Assembly (NCBI GenBank): GCA_009928125.1
Contig: RFVJ01000005.1
Span: forward strand, 1 to 32,474
DNA: 32,474 nucleotides
Origin: Betaproteobacteria bacterium
GTDB taxonomy: Bacteria; Pseudomonadota; Gammaproteobacteria; Burkholderiales; Burkholderiaceae_C
Direction of reading: 5' to 3'
Positions 1 to 9,696 of the stretch are shown piece after piece. Within the stretch, counting starts at the first letter, position 1. Each line of letters starts with the position of its first letter. The translations under genes were made by a program, and so were the position numbers. The notes under the pieces were generated by a model. That model was not told where the DNA came from. It made no database searches and saw nothing but the letters and a program-made list of their open reading frames with translations.

Positions 1-1245
1 CATGTCGAAGAATTCGACGTTGCTCTTCGTGGCTTTCATGCTCTTGAGCACCATTTCCATGGCTTCAATTTCATCCATGTTGTACATGAACTGACGCAGA
101 ATTCGGGTTTTTTGCAAGACTTCGGGTTGCAATAGCATTTCTTCGCGGCGGGTACCACTGCGGTTCAAATTGATGGCAGGGAACACACGTTTTTCGTACA
201 GACGGCGTTCCAAATGAATTTCGCAATTGCCCGTGCCTTTGAATTCTTCAAAGATCACCTCGTCCATGCGGCTACCGGTGTCCACCAAAGCTGTTGCGAT
301 GATGGTCAAGCTACCGCCTTCTTCCACATTTCGCGCTGCGCCAAAGAAACGCTTGGGGCGTTGCAGGGCGTTGGCATCGACACCGCCGGTCAGAACTTTT
401 CCTGAGCTGGGCACCACATTGTTGTAGGCGCGGGCCAAACGGGTAATAGAGTCCAACAAGATGACCACGTCTTTTTTCAATTCAACCAAGCGTTTGGCAC
501 GCTCAATGACCATCTCGGCCACGTGCACGTGACGCGCGGCAGGTTCGTCAAATGTGGAAGCAATGACCTCGCCGCGCACTGTGCGCTGCATTTCTGTCAC
601 TTCTTCAGGGCGCTCGTCAACGAGCAAGACCATCAAGTGAACGTCGGGGTTGTTGGCGGTGATGGCATGCGCAATGTGCTGCATCATCACGGTCTTGCCC
701 GACTTGGGCTGCGCCACGATCAAGGCGCGTTGGCCTTTGCCAATAGGGGCAATGATGTCAATCACACGGCTGGTGATGTTCTCATCGGCCTTGATGTCAC
801 GCTCCAAGCGCATTTGAATGTTGGGGAACAAGGGCGTCAAGTTCTCAAACATGATCTTGTGCTTGTTGTTCTCTGGCAAATCGCCATTGACCTTGTCCAG
901 CTTGGTGAGGGCAAAGTAGCGTTCGCCGTCTTTAGGAATGCGAACCTCACCTTCGATCATGTCACCCGTGTGCAGATTGAATCGGCGCACTTGACTGGGG
1001 CTGATGTAGATGTCGTCGGTGCTGGCGGTGTAGCTGGTGTCGGGGCTGCGCAAGAAACCAAAGCCGTCAGGCAAGATTTCCAAAACGCCATCCGCAAACA
1101 CTTGCTCACCCGCGCGGGCGCGCTTTTTGATGATGGCAAACATCAGCTCTTGCTTGCGCATGCGGCCCGTGTTTTCAATCTCAAGTGCTTCGGCTTGCTT
1201 GAGGACTTCAGACACGTGCAGTGCCTTGAGTTCATTTAAGTGCAT
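1..1245 (-). CDS. rho: Transcription termination factor Rho (3' end truncated at or near the window edge)
   Basis: Minus-strand reading frame from ATG at 1245 ([43 protein letters not shown]...) through Walker [31 protein letters not shown], to ...NVEFFDM at base 1. Not in the ORF track because no stop lies inside the window. Confidence 0.97.
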   Translation of the reverse strand, partial: MHLNELKALHVSEVLKQAEALEIENTGRMRKQELMFAIIKKRARAGEQVFADGVLEILPDGFGFLRSPDTSYTASTDDIYISPSQVRRFNLHTGDMIEGEVRIPKDGERYFALTKLDKVNGDLPENNKHKIMFENLTPLFPNIQMRLERDIKADENITSRVIDIIAPIGKGQRALIVAQPKSGKTVMMQHIAHAITANNPDVHLMVLLVDERPEEVTEMQRTVRGEVIASTFDEPAARHVHVAEMVIERAKRLVELKKDVVILLDSITRLARAYNNVVPSSGKVLTGGVDANALQRPKRFFGAARNVEEGGSLTIIATALVDTGSRMDEVIFEEFKGTGNCEIHLERRLYEKRVFPAINLNRSGTRREEMLLQPEVLQKTRILRQFMYNMDEIEAMEMVLKSMKATKSNVEFFDM

Positions 1246-1557
1246 GGATTTACCTGCGTAAAACAACCCGGTTGGGTTGATGTCAAAAAATCAGGGGGAG
1301 TTGGAAAACCAGAATCTCAAGGGTCTAGAAACCAAAGCCATGAAAGGTGCGCCAGAAAGGGTCAGCAGGCGCTTGGGGCTTTTGGAAGTTTCTGTCTTGA
1401 AACTGTGCTGATGCCCTTTTGGGGCGCAGCGATGCGGATTATGACAGGAATTTTGCGTGCTTCGCAAGCCACGCCCATGGCGCGCATGACACAAAACCGC
1501 TGTCGGTGGGGAAGGGGGCCTGAAGCGGCGAGCGGGTGACTCGCCTTGTTCACACCT

Positions 1558-1890
1558 TCAGGCCAGTTGTTGGTCAATGAAAGCTGTCAGTTGGGCTTTG
1601 CTCATGGCGCCCACTTTGGTGGCCGCCAATTGACCGTCTTTGAAAATCATGAGGGTGGGAATGCCGCGAATGCCATACTTGGCAGGAATGTCGCGGTTTT
1701 CATCCACATTCATTTTGGTGATCTGCAATTTGCCCTGATAGGCACCCGCCACATCGTCCAAAATGGGGGCAATCATTTTGCAAGGGCCGCACCATTCAGC
1801 CCAGAAATCAACCACCACAGGCGTGGCTGACTTGATAACGTCAGCGTCAAATGTGGCATCAGAAGTGTGTTTGATCAAATCGCTGGCCAT
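1558..1890 (-). CDS. trxA: Thioredoxin
   Basis: [44 protein letters not shown]..., WCGPC active site; start reassigned from the longer ORF (2031) to 1890. Confidence 0.96.
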   Translation of the reverse strand: MASDLIKHTSDATFDADVIKSATPVVVDFWAEWCGPCKMIAPILDDVAGAYQGKLQITKMNVDENRDIPAKYGIRGIPTLMIFKDGQLAATKVGAMSKAQLTAFIDQQLA

Positions 1891-2016
1891 GGCCTTTTCC
1901 TTGTTTGAATGTGAAATGCAACGAAGTGCCTTTGTAAACTGTGTGTATTTTGACAGAAACCCATAAGCCGCTAAGGCATGGGGCCATCTTTTCCATTGTT
2001 TGAACATCGCTTCCTC

Positions 2017-3351
2017 ATGAACGCCGCCCAAGTCGAACCACAGCCAACTGTCAACGTCGACGTCGCCATCGTTGGTGGCGGGCCTGCGGGCTTGATGGCG
2101 GCAGAGTTGCTTTCAAGCAGGGGGCATGCGGTGCACCTTTTTGATGCCATGCCCTCTGTCGGCCGAAAGTTCTTGTTGGCAGGGCGGGGCGGCTTGAATT
2201 TGACGCATGCCGAAGAAACTGCGCAATTCTTAACCCGGTATGGCCCACATCAGCAGCAATTGAGCCCTGTGATTCAAGCATGGGGCGCGCAAGAACTCCG
2301 CGAATGGGCTCAAAGCTTGGGCATCGACACCTTTGTGGGAACTTCGGGGCGTGTCTTTCCCGTTGAAATGAAGGCGGCGCCTTTGCTGCGATCATGGCTG
2401 CATCGTTTGCGCCATCCCGCACGGGGTGTTCCCGTTGAATTTCACATGCGCCATCGCTTGCAGCGCATTCAATCAAGCAGCGTTGTGGGTCACCCTCAAG
2501 TTCAGTTGACATTCCAGGTACAGAACTTATCGAGCCCCAACTCGCAAACCAAAGAGGTTCATGCCAAATCGGTGGTTTTGGCTTTGGGCGGCGGCAGCTG
2601 GGCGCGTTTGGGCTCGGATGGCGCTTGGGTGCCTTTGCTTCAAACCATGGGCGTACCCGTCCAACCTTTGCAGCCCTCCAATTGCGGTTTTCATGTCAGG
2701 GGCAGAACAGGGTCAGGTTGGACACCTTTCTTTGAACAGCGTTATGCAGGGCACCCCTTGAAATCGGTCACCCTGTCGTGGCGAACGCTACAAGGCCAAG
2801 TGCTCAAGCGACAAGGCGAGTTCGTGGCCACAGCATATGGGTTGGAAGGCAGTTTGGTCTATACCGCATCGGCTGATTTGCGAGCGCAAATCCAACAAAG
2901 CGGCGTGGCTGAACTTCAATTGGACATGCTGCCAGATCGAAGTTTGGCCCAGGTCCAAAAGGAAGTCATGCACCCCCGTGGTACCCGGAGTTTGTCGACG
3001 CACCTCAAAAGCCGTTTGGGCCTCGAGGGCGTCAAAATGGGATTGTTGAACGAATTGCTTTCACCTGAAGCCCTTCATGATCCCGCGCAATTGGCGCAAG
3101 CGATCAAGGGCCTTGTCATTTCATTGACGGCCACTCGACCCATGGACGAAGCCATCAGCACGGCGGGAGGGGTGACTTGGGAAGGATTGATGCCCAGCTT
3201 GGAGGTCAAAGCCTTGCCAGGCGTATTTTGTGCAGGCGAGATGCTGGATTGGGAGGCCCCGACGGGCGGGTATTTGCTCACTGCCAGCATGGCCACCGGG
3301 GTGTGGGCCGCGCAAGCGCTGCACCAGAAAATGAAAGGTGACGAGCCTTGA
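2017..3351 (+). CDS. NAD(P)/FAD-dependent oxidoreductase, HI0933-like/TIGR03862-type flavoprotein
   Basis: N-terminal [45 protein letters not shown] and C-terminal [27 protein letters not shown] motifs; start could be 1978 or 2017. Confidence 0.85.
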   Translation: MNAAQVEPQPTVNVDVAIVGGGPAGLMAAELLSSRGHAVHLFDAMPSVGRKFLLAGRGGLNLTHAEETAQFLTRYGPHQQQLSPVIQAWGAQELREWAQSLGIDTFVGTSGRVFPVEMKAAPLLRSWLHRLRHPARGVPVEFHMRHRLQRIQSSSVVGHPQVQLTFQVQNLSSPNSQTKEVHAKSVVLALGGGSWARLGSDGAWVPLLQTMGVPVQPLQPSNCGFHVRGRTGSGWTPFFEQRYAGHPLKSVTLSWRTLQGQVLKRQGEFVATAYGLEGSLVYTASADLRAQIQQSGVAELQLDMLPDRSLAQVQKEVMHPRGTRSLSTHLKSRLGLEGVKMGLLNELLSPEALHDPAQLAQAIKGLVISLTATRPMDEAISTAGGVTWEGLMPSLEVKALPGVFCAGEMLDWEAPTGGYLLTASMATGVWAAQALHQKMKGDEP

Positions 3352-3438
3352 CCCCGGCACTGGCGCCGCAGTTAGAGCTGCTTGGTTCCCCACCTGACTC
3401 GGTTGGCCGCTTAACCATGCGGGAAGGCCCGTCGGGGG
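3338..3438 (-). ncRNA. ffs: 4.5S signal recognition particle RNA
   Basis: Minus strand reads GACGGGCCTTCCCGCATGGTTAAGCGGCCAACCGAGTCAGGTGGGGAACCAAGCAGCTCTAACTGCGGCGCCAGTGCCGGGGTCAAGGCTCGTC: domain IV signature GTCAGGT-GG-GGAA-CC-AAGCAGC (GGAA tetraloop, symmetric loop) and a closing 10-bp helix GACGGGCCTT/AAGGCTCGTC. Located directly upstream of dnaX. Ends approximate. Confidence 0.88.
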
Positions 3439-3467
3439 CTATTGTAAGACACCGATAGAATCAGCAC

Positions 3468-5225
3468 ATGTCCTATCTTGTATTGGCACGAAAATACCGC
3501 CCTCGCAACTTCACCGAAATGGTGGGGCAAGAGCACGTGGTGCAGGCCCTCACAAATGCTTTGGTGCAACAAAGGTTGCACCATGCTTATTTGTTCACGG
3601 GGACCCGCGGCGTGGGCAAGACCACGGTGTCGCGCATTTTGGCCAAGTCGCTGAACTGCCAAGGTGCAGACGGACAAGGCGGGATCACGGCAGAGCCTTG
3701 CGGCGTCTGTCAAGCGTGCCAAGACATCGACTCAGGTCGATTTGTGGATTACACCGAACTTGATGCAGCGTCCAACCGCGGTGTTGACGAAGTTCAAAGT
3801 TTGTTAGAGCAGGCCGTTTACAAACCTGTTCAAGGACGCTTCAAAGTCTTCATGATTGACGAGGTTCACATGTTGACCAACACGGCCTTCAATGCCATGT
3901 TGAAAACCTTGGAAGAGCCGCCCGAGTACTTGAAGTTTGTATTGGCCACCACCGATCCCCAAAAAGTACCCGTCACGGTTCTTTCGCGGTGTCTGCAGTT
4001 CAACTTGCGACCCATGGCCCCTGAAACAGTTTTTGAGCACCTCACACGCGTTTTAGACCAAGAAAAATTACCGGCCGAGCCCATGGCCTTGAAACTGCTG
4101 GCGCGTGCAGCGCGCGGTTCGATGCGCGATGCGCTGAGCTTGACAGATCAAGCCATTGCCTTTGGCAGTGGCCAGTTGCAAGAAGCCACTGTTCGATTGA
4201 TGCTGGGCAGCGTTGATCAAAGCCATGTGATGGGATTGATTGATGCATTGGCCCGCAGTGATGGTGCCGAAGTGGTGCGCATCTCCGAAAGTTTGCGACG
4301 TCATGGCTTGTCCGCTGCGTCTGCGCTCGAAGACATGTCGGTGGCATTGCAACGCATGGCGGTCTTGCAAGCGGTGCCGCAAGCTGCAGCAGAGTCCACT
4401 GAGCCAGACCACCTAGAGTTGCTGCGTTTGTCGAGCAGCATGCCTGCCGATGAAACCCAATTGCTTTACAGTTTGTGTTTGCATGGCCGCGCAGAACTTG
4501 GCTTGGCACCCGATGAGTACGCCGCTTTGACCATGGTTTTGCTGCGTTTGTTGGCTTTCAAGCCCCAACCCATCGATGCTGCCAACAACGCGACAACGGC
4601 TCAAAAAAAAACTCTAACAACAGCCCCCACTCCGCGAACTGACCCAGCCCAAGGCCATCCCGCGCCGCAAGCCGTCACGGCAGCACCCAAGGCTGAACCC
4701 ATTGTGGTGACCGATGCGGCGGAGACCTTGGCTGAGCCCGCGCAAACGCCGAGCACCACGCCGCTTCGCGTCCAAACCTTGCCTGTGCGTCAAGCCACCG
4801 AACCCACAGAAAAATTGGCCCCCAAAACTTTGGTGCTCACAGAAGAGGGTCATTTTTGGACAGAAACGGTGCGCCGTCTCATCAGTGCAGAGGCCATCTC
4901 AGCCTTGGTGCGAGAGTTGGCCTTGCAATCACAATTGATTGCGCGTGACACCGATCAGTGGCATTTGCGAATTGAAAGTGAATCACTGAACCAAGGTGTT
5001 GCGCGTGAACGTTTGCAAGCGGCACTGCATGCTGCGGGGCACTCGGTCAAACTGGTGGTTGAAATTGGTAAAGTATCCGATTCGCCGGCACAAAGAAATG
5101 CGGCAGCCCTGGCGGAGAAGCAAAAAGCGGCAGAAGATTTGATTCACGCCGACCCCTTGGTGCAGGCCATGGTGCAAGATTTTGGCGCCAAAATTGTGCC
5201 AGGCAGCATCAGGCTCATCTCTTAA
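3468..5225 (+). CDS. dnaX: DNA polymerase III subunit gamma/tau
   Basis: MSYLVLARKYRPRNFTEMVGQEHVVQALTNAL, GTRGVGKTT Walker A, zinc-binding Cys cluster, MIDEVHMLTNTAFNAMLKTLEEPP, followed by low-complexity linker and tau-like C-terminal domain. Confidence 0.97.
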   Translation: MSYLVLARKYRPRNFTEMVGQEHVVQALTNALVQQRLHHAYLFTGTRGVGKTTVSRILAKSLNCQGADGQGGITAEPCGVCQACQDIDSGRFVDYTELDAASNRGVDEVQSLLEQAVYKPVQGRFKVFMIDEVHMLTNTAFNAMLKTLEEPPEYLKFVLATTDPQKVPVTVLSRCLQFNLRPMAPETVFEHLTRVLDQEKLPAEPMALKLLARAARGSMRDALSLTDQAIAFGSGQLQEATVRLMLGSVDQSHVMGLIDALARSDGAEVVRISESLRRHGLSAASALEDMSVALQRMAVLQAVPQAAAESTEPDHLELLRLSSSMPADETQLLYSLCLHGRAELGLAPDEYAALTMVLLRLLAFKPQPIDAANNATTAQKKTLTTAPTPRTDPAQGHPAPQAVTAAPKAEPIVVTDAAETLAEPAQTPSTTPLRVQTLPVRQATEPTEKLAPKTLVLTEEGHFWTETVRRLISAEAISALVRELALQSQLIARDTDQWHLRIESESLNQGVARERLQAALHAAGHSVKLVVEIGKVSDSPAQRNAAALAEKQKAAEDLIHADPLVQAMVQDFGAKIVPGSIRLIS

Positions 5226-5243
5226 ATTCATTGAAGGAAAATC

Positions 5244-5567
5244 ATGTTCAACAAAGGACAACTTGCAGGTTTGATGAAGCAGGCTCAAGCCATGCAAGAC
5301 AACCTCAAAAAAGCACAAGACGAATTGGCATTCGTTGAAGTGGAAGGCACGGCGGGCAGTGGTTTGGTGAAAGTGGTGATGACTTGCAAGCATGTTGTGA
5401 AGCGCCTCACCATCGACCCCAGTTTGCTGGCCGATGACAAAGACATGTTGGAAGATTTGGTTGCCGCTGCGTTCAATGATGCAGTGCGACAAGCCGAAGA
5501 AGTCTCACAACAAAAGATGGGCAAGTTAACTGCCGGCTTGCCACCCGGCATGAAGTTGCCTTTCTAA
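5244..5567 (+). CDS. YbaB/EbfC family nucleoid-associated protein
   Basis: [35 protein letters not shown]..., located between dnaX and recR (conserved order). Confidence 0.95.
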   Translation: MFNKGQLAGLMKQAQAMQDNLKKAQDELAFVEVEGTAGSGLVKVVMTCKHVVKRLTIDPSLLADDKDMLEDLVAAAFNDAVRQAEEVSQQKMGKLTAGLPPGMKLPF

Positions 5568-5602
5568 GTCAAGCGCTGTCCAGAATCACGTCGTTCATTC
5601 TC

Positions 5603-6199
5603 ATGCAAAAACCCACAGCCCATGCCTTGGACGCGCTGATACAAGCGCTGCGCGTCTTGCCAGGGGTGGGCGCCAAGTCTGCCTCGCGCATGGCATTTCA
5701 TTTGATGCAACATGAACGGGGTGGTGCATTGATGTTGGCCAAAGCACTGACACACGCCTGTGATCATGTTCGTCATTGTGCTGAATGCCACACCCTCACA
5801 GAGTCTGAAATTTGCACCCTGTGCAGCGATTCTGAACGCGATCGAACGCAATTGTGTGTGGTTGAAACGCCAGCCGATCAGGCTGCCATCGAGAGAACTT
5901 CCACTTACAAAGGCTTGTACTTTGTGTTGATGGGCAAACTCAGTCCACTCGACGGCGTCGGCCCCAAGGACTTGGGCTTTGCCAAATTGTCAGAACGTTG
6001 CAGCGATGGTTGTGTGCAAGAAGTGATCTTGGCCACCAACTTCACCGGCGAAGGTGAAGCCACCGCCCATGTCATTGCTGAAATGTTGAAAAAGCGGGGC
6101 CTGCGCGTCACGCGATTGGCGCGGGGCGTCCCTGCTGGCAGCGAGTTGGAATATGTGGACTTGGGCACCATCGCGCATGCGTTGGTCGATCGCCGATAG
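5603..6199 (+). CDS. recR: Recombination mediator protein RecR
   Basis: [26 protein letters not shown]4 zinc finger [16 protein letters not shown], Toprim region [15 protein letters not shown]. Confidence 0.97.
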   Translation: MQKPTAHALDALIQALRVLPGVGAKSASRMAFHLMQHERGGALMLAKALTHACDHVRHCAECHTLTESEICTLCSDSERDRTQLCVVETPADQAAIERTSTYKGLYFVLMGKLSPLDGVGPKDLGFAKLSERCSDGCVQEVILATNFTGEGEATAHVIAEMLKKRGLRVTRLARGVPAGSELEYVDLGTIAHALVDRR

Positions 6200-6242
6200 C
6201 GCTGCGCCGATTGTTGGTGTTCTTCATTACGTACTTACCCGC

Positions 6243-6258
6243 TTGGGAAGTTTCCCAA
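6243..6258. repeat. Inverted repeat TTGGGAA-GT-TTCCCAA (possible operator)
   Basis: Perfect 7-bp arms with 2-bp centre between recR and the substrate-binding protein gene. Confidence 0.5.
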
Positions 6259-6325
6259 TGCGCAAACACCGACACCTTTGTATGCTGAACGCATCTTTCA
6301 TCCGTTCTAGGCAAGGGGCATTGAG

Positions 6326-7363
6326 GTGTTTGTCGGACAAGGGCGTCGCAACTTTACAGCGCTGGCTGCGGCAGCGCTGGTCGGTTCGCATGCCTCATTG
6401 CGTGCTGCCACTTACCCCCACCGAGTGAGCATTGCTTTAGCAGCCCACCACAGTCTTTACCATTTGCCGCTGGTCTTGGCCGAGCAATTGGGCTATTTGA
6501 AAAACGAAGGTCTGCAAGTTGATTGGCTCGACTGCGATGCTGGCATTCAGGCGGTTCAAGCGGGCTTGGCAGGGCAAGCGGATGTTGTGGCGGGTGCCTT
6601 TGAACACGTCCTCGATTTGCAAACCTCGGGCATGCCATGGCGTGCATTTGTCTTGCAATCCAGAGCGCCCCAAATCAGTGTGGGTTTGGCCAGTCGGCGC
6701 GCAATCGGCATGAAGCACGTGTCTGAGCTCAAATCCCTGAAGTTGGGCATCTCTTCTGTGGGTTCGGCAACCCATTGGGTCGCCCAGCATTGGGTCAAAC
6801 AGGTTGGACTGCCAGCCGATGCCGTTCAATTTGTGGCCTTGGGCGCAGGCACCGCCAATGTGATGGAGGCCATGAGAGCAGGCACTGTCGATGCTTTGTG
6901 CCATGTCGACCCGGTGTTGCACTATTTGGAACAAAAAAATGAGTTGCGACTCATGGCAGATACGCGCACATTGTCCAGCTCGCAGCGAATGTTTGGCGGG
7001 CCTTTGGCTTCTGCTTGTTTGTTCAGCAAAGTGGAGTTTCTTCAGAAACGCCCAGACCTCGCGCAATCGTTGTCGCTGGGGGTGGTGCGGGCTTTGAAAT
7101 GGTTGAAAACTGCAGGACCCACCGACATTTTGAGGACTGTCCCATCCCATCACTGGATGGGGGACCGCGCGCTGTATTTGGGGGCCCTTGAAAAACTCCG
7201 TGAAAGCTACAGCTTGGACGGTTTGTTTGGCAAAGATGCTGTTCAAACGGCATGGCGCATGCGAGCCCTGCGCATGGCGCTAGAGCCCGGTTCAATGTCA
7301 GCGTTAGAGCGCAGCTATACCAATCAATTTGCGCAGCAGGCCTTGCGCAAAATGGGCAGCTGA
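6326..7363 (+). CDS. ABC transporter substrate-binding protein, NMT1/SsuA-like, probable Tat-type or Sec export signal
   Basis: GTG start; GRRNFTALAAAALVGSHASLRAA leader followed by VSIALAAHHSLYHLPLVLAEQLGYLKNEGLQVDWLDCDAGIQAVQAGLAGQADVVAGAFEHVL, typical NMT1/ThiY-like fold pattern. Confidence 0.8.
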   Translation: MFVGQGRRNFTALAAAALVGSHASLRAATYPHRVSIALAAHHSLYHLPLVLAEQLGYLKNEGLQVDWLDCDAGIQAVQAGLAGQADVVAGAFEHVLDLQTSGMPWRAFVLQSRAPQISVGLASRRAIGMKHVSELKSLKLGISSVGSATHWVAQHWVKQVGLPADAVQFVALGAGTANVMEAMRAGTVDALCHVDPVLHYLEQKNELRLMADTRTLSSSQRMFGGPLASACLFSKVEFLQKRPDLAQSLSLGVVRALKWLKTAGPTDILRTVPSHHWMGDRALYLGALEKLRESYSLDGLFGKDAVQTAWRMRALRMALEPGSMSALERSYTNQFAQQALRKMGS

Positions 7364-7384
7364 TGGTTCAACTGCTGTTGCAGC

Positions 7385-8926
7385 TCAGGGCGCTTTGGAG
7401 CCACTTTGTGTGGATGCCTTTGCATCCTTTGTCACTTGTTTGTGGGCCTTGGCGTTTGCTTGTGACTTTGCCTTGGGGCCATTGCCATGGTTCTGGCTGG
7501 GTGCGGCCTTCACGCCCGTGTTGATGCTGGATTTTTTAGGGCTTGTTTTGCTGCCTTTGGCGCTGGCCGTGGTGGGCACCAAAATGGCGATCGATTGACC
7601 TGGTTTGAGTGCCACGGGCATCTTCAATTTATTCCATGCTGCAATGTTGGCAGGCGTCACATCGTGCCGTGCAGCCAAGGTGGCCAGCGTATCGCCTTTC
7701 AAAGCGGTCACCATGATGCGGCGCAAGACCACTTCGGGCGCAAATGAAATTTGCGCGTTGTCGGCCAAATGCTCTGTCACGTCATTGTCAAGTTTGCCTT
7801 GCCGTGTCACCAACAAGGTGGAGCCTTGTTTGATTTGCATGCCGTTGGGAATGGGGTTGATGCTTCGCAATTCTTTCTCAGACATGTTGACCGATTTGGC
7901 GACGTCCGCAATCTTCATGGTCTTGGGGACTGACCAAGCGGTCCAACTGGCCAGAGGCTTGTTGGCATGCTCCTCAAGCCGGCGTAGAAATTTGTCTGCA
8001 TTGTCCCAAGGCAGCAAGATTTCGGGTGTGCCTGCTGCCAGGATCACGGGTCTGCTCATCGACGGATTCAGCGCTTTGAAGTCATCCAAACTGATGCCTG
8101 CAAAATTGGCCGCCAATTTCACATCAATGTCACGCGTGATGCTGACGGATCGGAAGTAGGGGTGATTTTGAATCAGCGGCAAGCGCGCGTTGAAACTTTG
8201 CGGTTGCGAAATGATGTTTTTAACGGCTTGTAACTTGGGAACGTAATAGCGAGTCTCGGTGGGCATGTTCAAGTCGGAATAGGTGAGACCCAAACCAGCG
8301 GCTTTGTTTTTGGCCAGCGCACGGCTGACGCTGCCTTCTCCCCAGTTGTAGGCGGCCAAGGCCAAATGCCAATCGCCAAACATGCCGTACAACTTTTGCA
8401 AGTAGTCCAAGGCCGCTCGCGTGGACTCGACCACACCGCGGCGTTCATCGCGAAACATGTTTTGTTTCAAATCAAAGTATTTGCCAGTGGCCGGCATGAA
8501 CTGCCACATGCCGGCCGCTTTGGCGGATGACACGGCTTCAGGGTTGAAGGCGGACTCAATGAAGGGCAACAAGGCCAATTCAGTCGGCATGTTGCGCCGC
8601 TCTAATTCTTCAACAATGTGAAACAGGTATTTGCGCGAGCGCTCTGTCATGCGCACCATGTAATCGGGTCTTGCGGCGTACCACTCTTCACGGTCTTTGA
8701 CCAAATCATTTTCCAGATCCGGCATCGCAAAGCCCTGGCGTATGCGCACCCAAATGTCAGCAGGGGGTTCCGAGCTGACGTCTGTTTTTTGTTTGGCCTG
8801 GACAGGCTTTGCAGCTGGCAAAGTCTGTGACGGTGGGGTGATTTGCGCTGTTTCAGGACTGGCTGGTGTGGTGACCGTTTTCTCTTCGCTTGTTTTGTTC
8901 AAAACTTTGGGAGAGTAGCTTGTCAT
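7385..8926 (-). CDS. MltD-like lytic transglycosylase with LysM domains
   Basis: SLT core ELALLPFIESAFNPEAVSSAKAAGMWQFMPATGKYFDLKQN..DERRGVVESTRAALDYLQKLYGMFGDWHLALAAYNWGEG; C-terminal LysM-like segments (GDTLATLAARHDVTPANIAAWNKLK). ATG at 8926 overlaps gloB stop. Confidence 0.9.
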   Translation of the reverse strand: MTSYSPKVLNKTSEEKTVTTPASPETAQITPPSQTLPAAKPVQAKQKTDVSSEPPADIWVRIRQGFAMPDLENDLVKDREEWYAARPDYMVRMTERSRKYLFHIVEELERRNMPTELALLPFIESAFNPEAVSSAKAAGMWQFMPATGKYFDLKQNMFRDERRGVVESTRAALDYLQKLYGMFGDWHLALAAYNWGEGSVSRALAKNKAAGLGLTYSDLNMPTETRYYVPKLQAVKNIISQPQSFNARLPLIQNHPYFRSVSITRDIDVKLAANFAGISLDDFKALNPSMSRPVILAAGTPEILLPWDNADKFLRRLEEHANKPLASWTAWSVPKTMKIADVAKSVNMSEKELRSINPIPNGMQIKQGSTLLVTRQGKLDNDVTEHLADNAQISFAPEVVLRRIMVTALKGDTLATLAARHDVTPANIAAWNKLKMPVALKPGQSIAILVPTTASAKGSKTSPKKSSINTGVKAAPSQNHGNGPKAKSQANAKAHKQVTKDAKASTQSGSKAP

Positions 8927-9696
8927 TTGAAATCGTTTTTCCAAGAACGCAAGTTGGCGAAGATCTCGACGTCTTGGTTGGGTGTGTGAGGTGCATAAGC
9001 CTGGACTGCTTGAATGACAGTACTTTGACGGCTTCGCAAAAAGGGATTGATCTTCAATTCGGTGGCCAACTGCGCTGGAAGGGTTGGCAAATTCTCCGAC
9101 CGCCTTTGTTGGCAATGTTGAACATAAGTTTGAAGCGCTAAATTGTCAGGCTCGACGGCCATTGCAAATTTCAAATTGCTCAAGGTGTATTCGTGCGCGC
9201 AGCAGACACGGGTCTGGCCAGGCAGTGCCGACAAGGCATCCATGGCCTGGAGCATTTGAGCGGGGGTGCCCTCGAAAATTCGACCACAGCCCCCCGAGAA
9301 CAAGGTATCGCCGCAGAACAAAATGGGATCTTGGGTGCTGGGCTGCGTCCAATAGGCGATGTGGCCCGATGTGTGGCCCGGTACATCCAGGATCTGGAAA
9401 ACCAAGTCCCCCCAATGGACTGAATCACCTTGTCGCAGTGGCTGGTATTCAAAGGGCAAAGATTCGCTTGCAGGGCCGTAAACCTTGGCGCCCCATTGTT
9501 GTTGCAAGCTGGCGACGCCACCCGTGTGATCGCCATGGTGATGCGTGACTAAAATGCAATCAAGCGAGAGTTGATGCTCGGTGAGCCAGCGCGTGACAGG
9601 CTCGGCTTGACCCGGATCGACCACCAAAGCGCGGCCTTGGTGCTGGATCAGCCAAATGTAATTGTCAGAGAATGCGGGCAGTGGAATCAGGTTCAT
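8923..9696 (-). CDS. gloB: Hydroxyacylglutathione hydrolase (glyoxalase II)
   Basis: [18 protein letters not shown], metallo-beta-lactamase THHHGDHTGG, FCGDTLFSGGCGRIFEGTPAQM, CCAHEYTLSNLKFA. Confidence 0.96.
   Translation of the reverse strand: MNLIPLPAFSDNYIWLIQHQGRALVVDPGQAEPVTRWLTEHQLSLDCILVTHHHGDHTGGVASLQQQWGAKVYGPASESLPFEYQPLRQGDSVHWGDLVFQILDVPGHTSGHIAYWTQPSTQDPILFCGDTLFSGGCGRIFEGTPAQMLQAMDALSALPGQTRVCCAHEYTLSNLKFAMAVEPDNLALQTYVQHCQQRRSENLPTLPAQLATELKINPFLRSRQSTVIQAVQAYAPHTPNQDVEIFANLRSWKNDFK

Noticed and set aside
523-1239. 238-aa plus-strand ORF
   Set aside because: Antisense to rho, with no family resemblance; typical shadow ORF in a moderately GC-rich genome.
1240-1539. Plus-strand 99-aa ORF in the trxA-rho gap
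   Set aside because: No domain, no clear SD, overlaps rho start region; more likely leader DNA.
6437-7246. 269-aa minus-strand ORF
   Set aside because: Antisense to the NMT1-like binding protein and no domain pattern.
7329-7598. Hydrophobic 89-aa plus-strand ORF after the binding protein gene, considered as a permease fragment
   Set aside because: Mostly antisense to the low-complexity C-terminus of the MltD-like gene; hydrophobicity is explained by the complement of Lys/Ala codons.
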